From NCBI GenBank assembly GCA_911387785.2, contig OU426985.1, positions 9,758,853 through 9,822,852 on the forward strand: a stretch of 64,000 nucleotides of DNA, given 5' to 3'. The first letter of the stretch is position 1, and every line of letters begins with the position of its first letter. The notes beneath the pieces are model-generated. The model was given only the letters and a program-made list of their open reading frames with translations. It searched no databases and was not told the origin of the DNA. The translations under genes were made by a program, and so were the position numbers. This stretch comes from Aelia acuminata (taxonomy: Eukaryota; Arthropoda; Insecta; Hemiptera; Pentatomidae). This document shows, piece after piece, positions 62,995-64,000 of this stretch.

Positions 62995-64000
62995 CTACAA
63001 AAATACCTTTCTTACTTTTTGGATCCCATTTTCTTCTTTTCTGTTTTGGAATATGAGCAAATACTTCAGAACCAAAAATTTTAAGTCATCAAATTTCTTT
63101 CCTAACCATAGTTCCCACGGTGCCTTGTTATCTATGGAACTAGTACCTGAAATGTTAAGAAGAAACACTGCTGTGTTAATGGCTTCTGCCCAAAGGTTTT
63201 TGTCAAGGTTTTTGGCATACAACATGGTCCGAGCACTCTCAACTACTGTTCTCATTTCGCGCTCGATTTTCCCATTTTGGCGAGGTTGATACGGAGCAGA
63301 TGACAAATTTATTTAAAATAGGGGTTAGAGACTTTGAAATTATAAAGGAAAGTAATTTGGATCTTCGTCTCTACTACTGTTTATTATATTTTGTACATAA
63401 CAAACGTTTCGACCTCCAGGGCCGTCTTCAGTGTTTCTTTAATTACTGCATCATCCTAATCATATTACTGCTGGGAAGGCAGTAATATGATTAGGATGAT
63501 GCAGTAATTAAAGAAACACTGAAGACGGCCCTGGAGGTCGAAACGTTTGTTATGTACAAAATATAATAAACAGTAGTAGAGACGAAGATCCAAATTACTT
63601 TCCTTTATACGGAGCAGATGTTTGATGGCGAATACCTAATTTGTCTAGTAGTCGTTTGACATCTGAATTTTTAAATTCAGTCCCACAATCGGTGTGTAAT
63701 GTTTTTATTTGCTTGCCCGTATCTCGCTTAGCTATGGAGTCTTCCAATTTTGATGCAATGTCTTCTTTGTTTTTCTTGCATTACATATATGCAGTATACT
63801 TTGCGAAATTTGCTAATATTTTGAAAATATTTTGAGCCTCCGTGACGGTAGAGTTGCTAGAAGGATAAGAATTAATGTGTTGCTTCCCCAAACAACATGC
63901 CTCGCAGAATTCTAAGCCATTGCCTTTAACATAAGTTATATTATTATTTTCGAGAAATCTTCTAATATGTTTAAAATTTTGATGGCCAAGTTTGACGTGC
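62995..64000 (-). pseudogene. Copia integrase (interrupted, runs off the window)
   Basis: From the right edge on the minus strand: HVKLGHQNFKHIRRFL and CEACCLGKQH form the HHCC zinc finger. IKTLHTDCGTEFKNSDVKRL has the second catalytic Asp. A palindromic insert (63303-63606) splits SAPYQPRQNGKIEREMRTVV, the third catalytic Glu region. The core continues with AEAINTAVFLLN. A stop also occurs near 63785. The first catalytic Asp region is not clear. Gag and 5' LTR lie beyond 64000. Confidence 0.85.
63303..63606. mobile_element. Palindromic insertion with 13-bp direct repeats
   Basis: TACGGAGCAGATG lies on both sides (63290-63302 and 63608-63620). Inside are about 38 unpaired bases and then a perfect palindrome: arms 63341-63471 and 63479-63609 (the arm extends 2-3 bp into the repeat), loop TGGGAAG. 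No mismatch across 131 bp. No coding. A 13-bp target repeat suggests LINE- or Penelope-like insertion rather than an LTR or cut-and-paste mechanism. Confidence 0.85.

Overview
The window is AT-rich arthropod DNA, most likely from an insect nuclear genome. No host gene is convincingly visible. It is a nest of transposable elements and virus-like Polinton/Maverick remnants, nearly all broken by stops, frameshifts, truncations or later insertions. The insect call is an inference from family content: Polinton capsid genes of the insect type, tRNA-Trp-primed and tRNA-Ser-primed Ty3/gypsy elements, Copia, BED-finger hAT, piggyBac-type ends and several LINEs. Clade names are my recognition by eye; no search was run.

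Layout. 0-3 kb: a collapsed gypsy element (34-742) with a tRNA-Trp primer site, then a minus-strand gypsy pol remnant (1500-2740). 3.7-6.3 kb: copy 1 of a non-coding element whose inverted copy sits at 27.9-30.7 kb. 6.3-9.0 kb: three LINE fragments. 10.5-16.5 kb: Polinton 1 on the minus strand (capsid protein, small basic protein, integrase, and a conserved Polinton protein called TPGL here). Its integrase is split by a piggyBac-type insertion (12321-14267, TTAA flanks), and the locus is scrambled by inverted and tandem duplications with gypsy LTR and gag pieces. 17.0-20.2 kb: a gypsy element with LTR, tRNA-Lys primer site, gag and pol. 20.4 kb: a probable BEL/Pao trace, then an AT-rich repeat array.

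22.4-36.1 kb: a giant inverted repeat. Each ~3 kb arm carries the N-terminal half of a Polinton protein-primed DNA polymerase. A LINE with ORF1 and ORF2 lies between the arms, and its ORF2 is itself interrupted by the non-coding element. 36.1-45.5 kb: two inverted hAT copies, each hit by the same tandem-repeat element X, with a gypsy gag fragment between them.

45.9-56.7 kb: Polinton 2, the richest block. On the minus strand are the TPGL protein and a packaging ATPase. On the plus strand are a PLA2-like protein, a hydrophobic structural protein, an adenain-like protease, penton, small basic protein, double-jelly-roll capsid, a protein ending in a BIR-like zinc domain, and a small acidic protein. 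A gypsy element (49252-53773) with a 5-bp target duplication interrupts the penton gene. The last Polinton genes are duplicated at 59.3-60.75 kb, where the BIR-like gene and its small acidic neighbour are intact. 60.75-64 kb: a minus-strand Copia element, itself carrying a perfect 131-bp-arm palindrome flanked by a 13-bp direct repeat.

The ATPase, protease, penton, capsid and PLA2-like genes together form a virion morphogenesis module. Polymerase and integrase belong to the same lineage but occur only in other fragments here. The most promising novelty is the intact 238-residue Polinton gene fusing an unassigned N-terminal domain to a BIR-like domain, with a 73-residue acidic partner 16 bp downstream.
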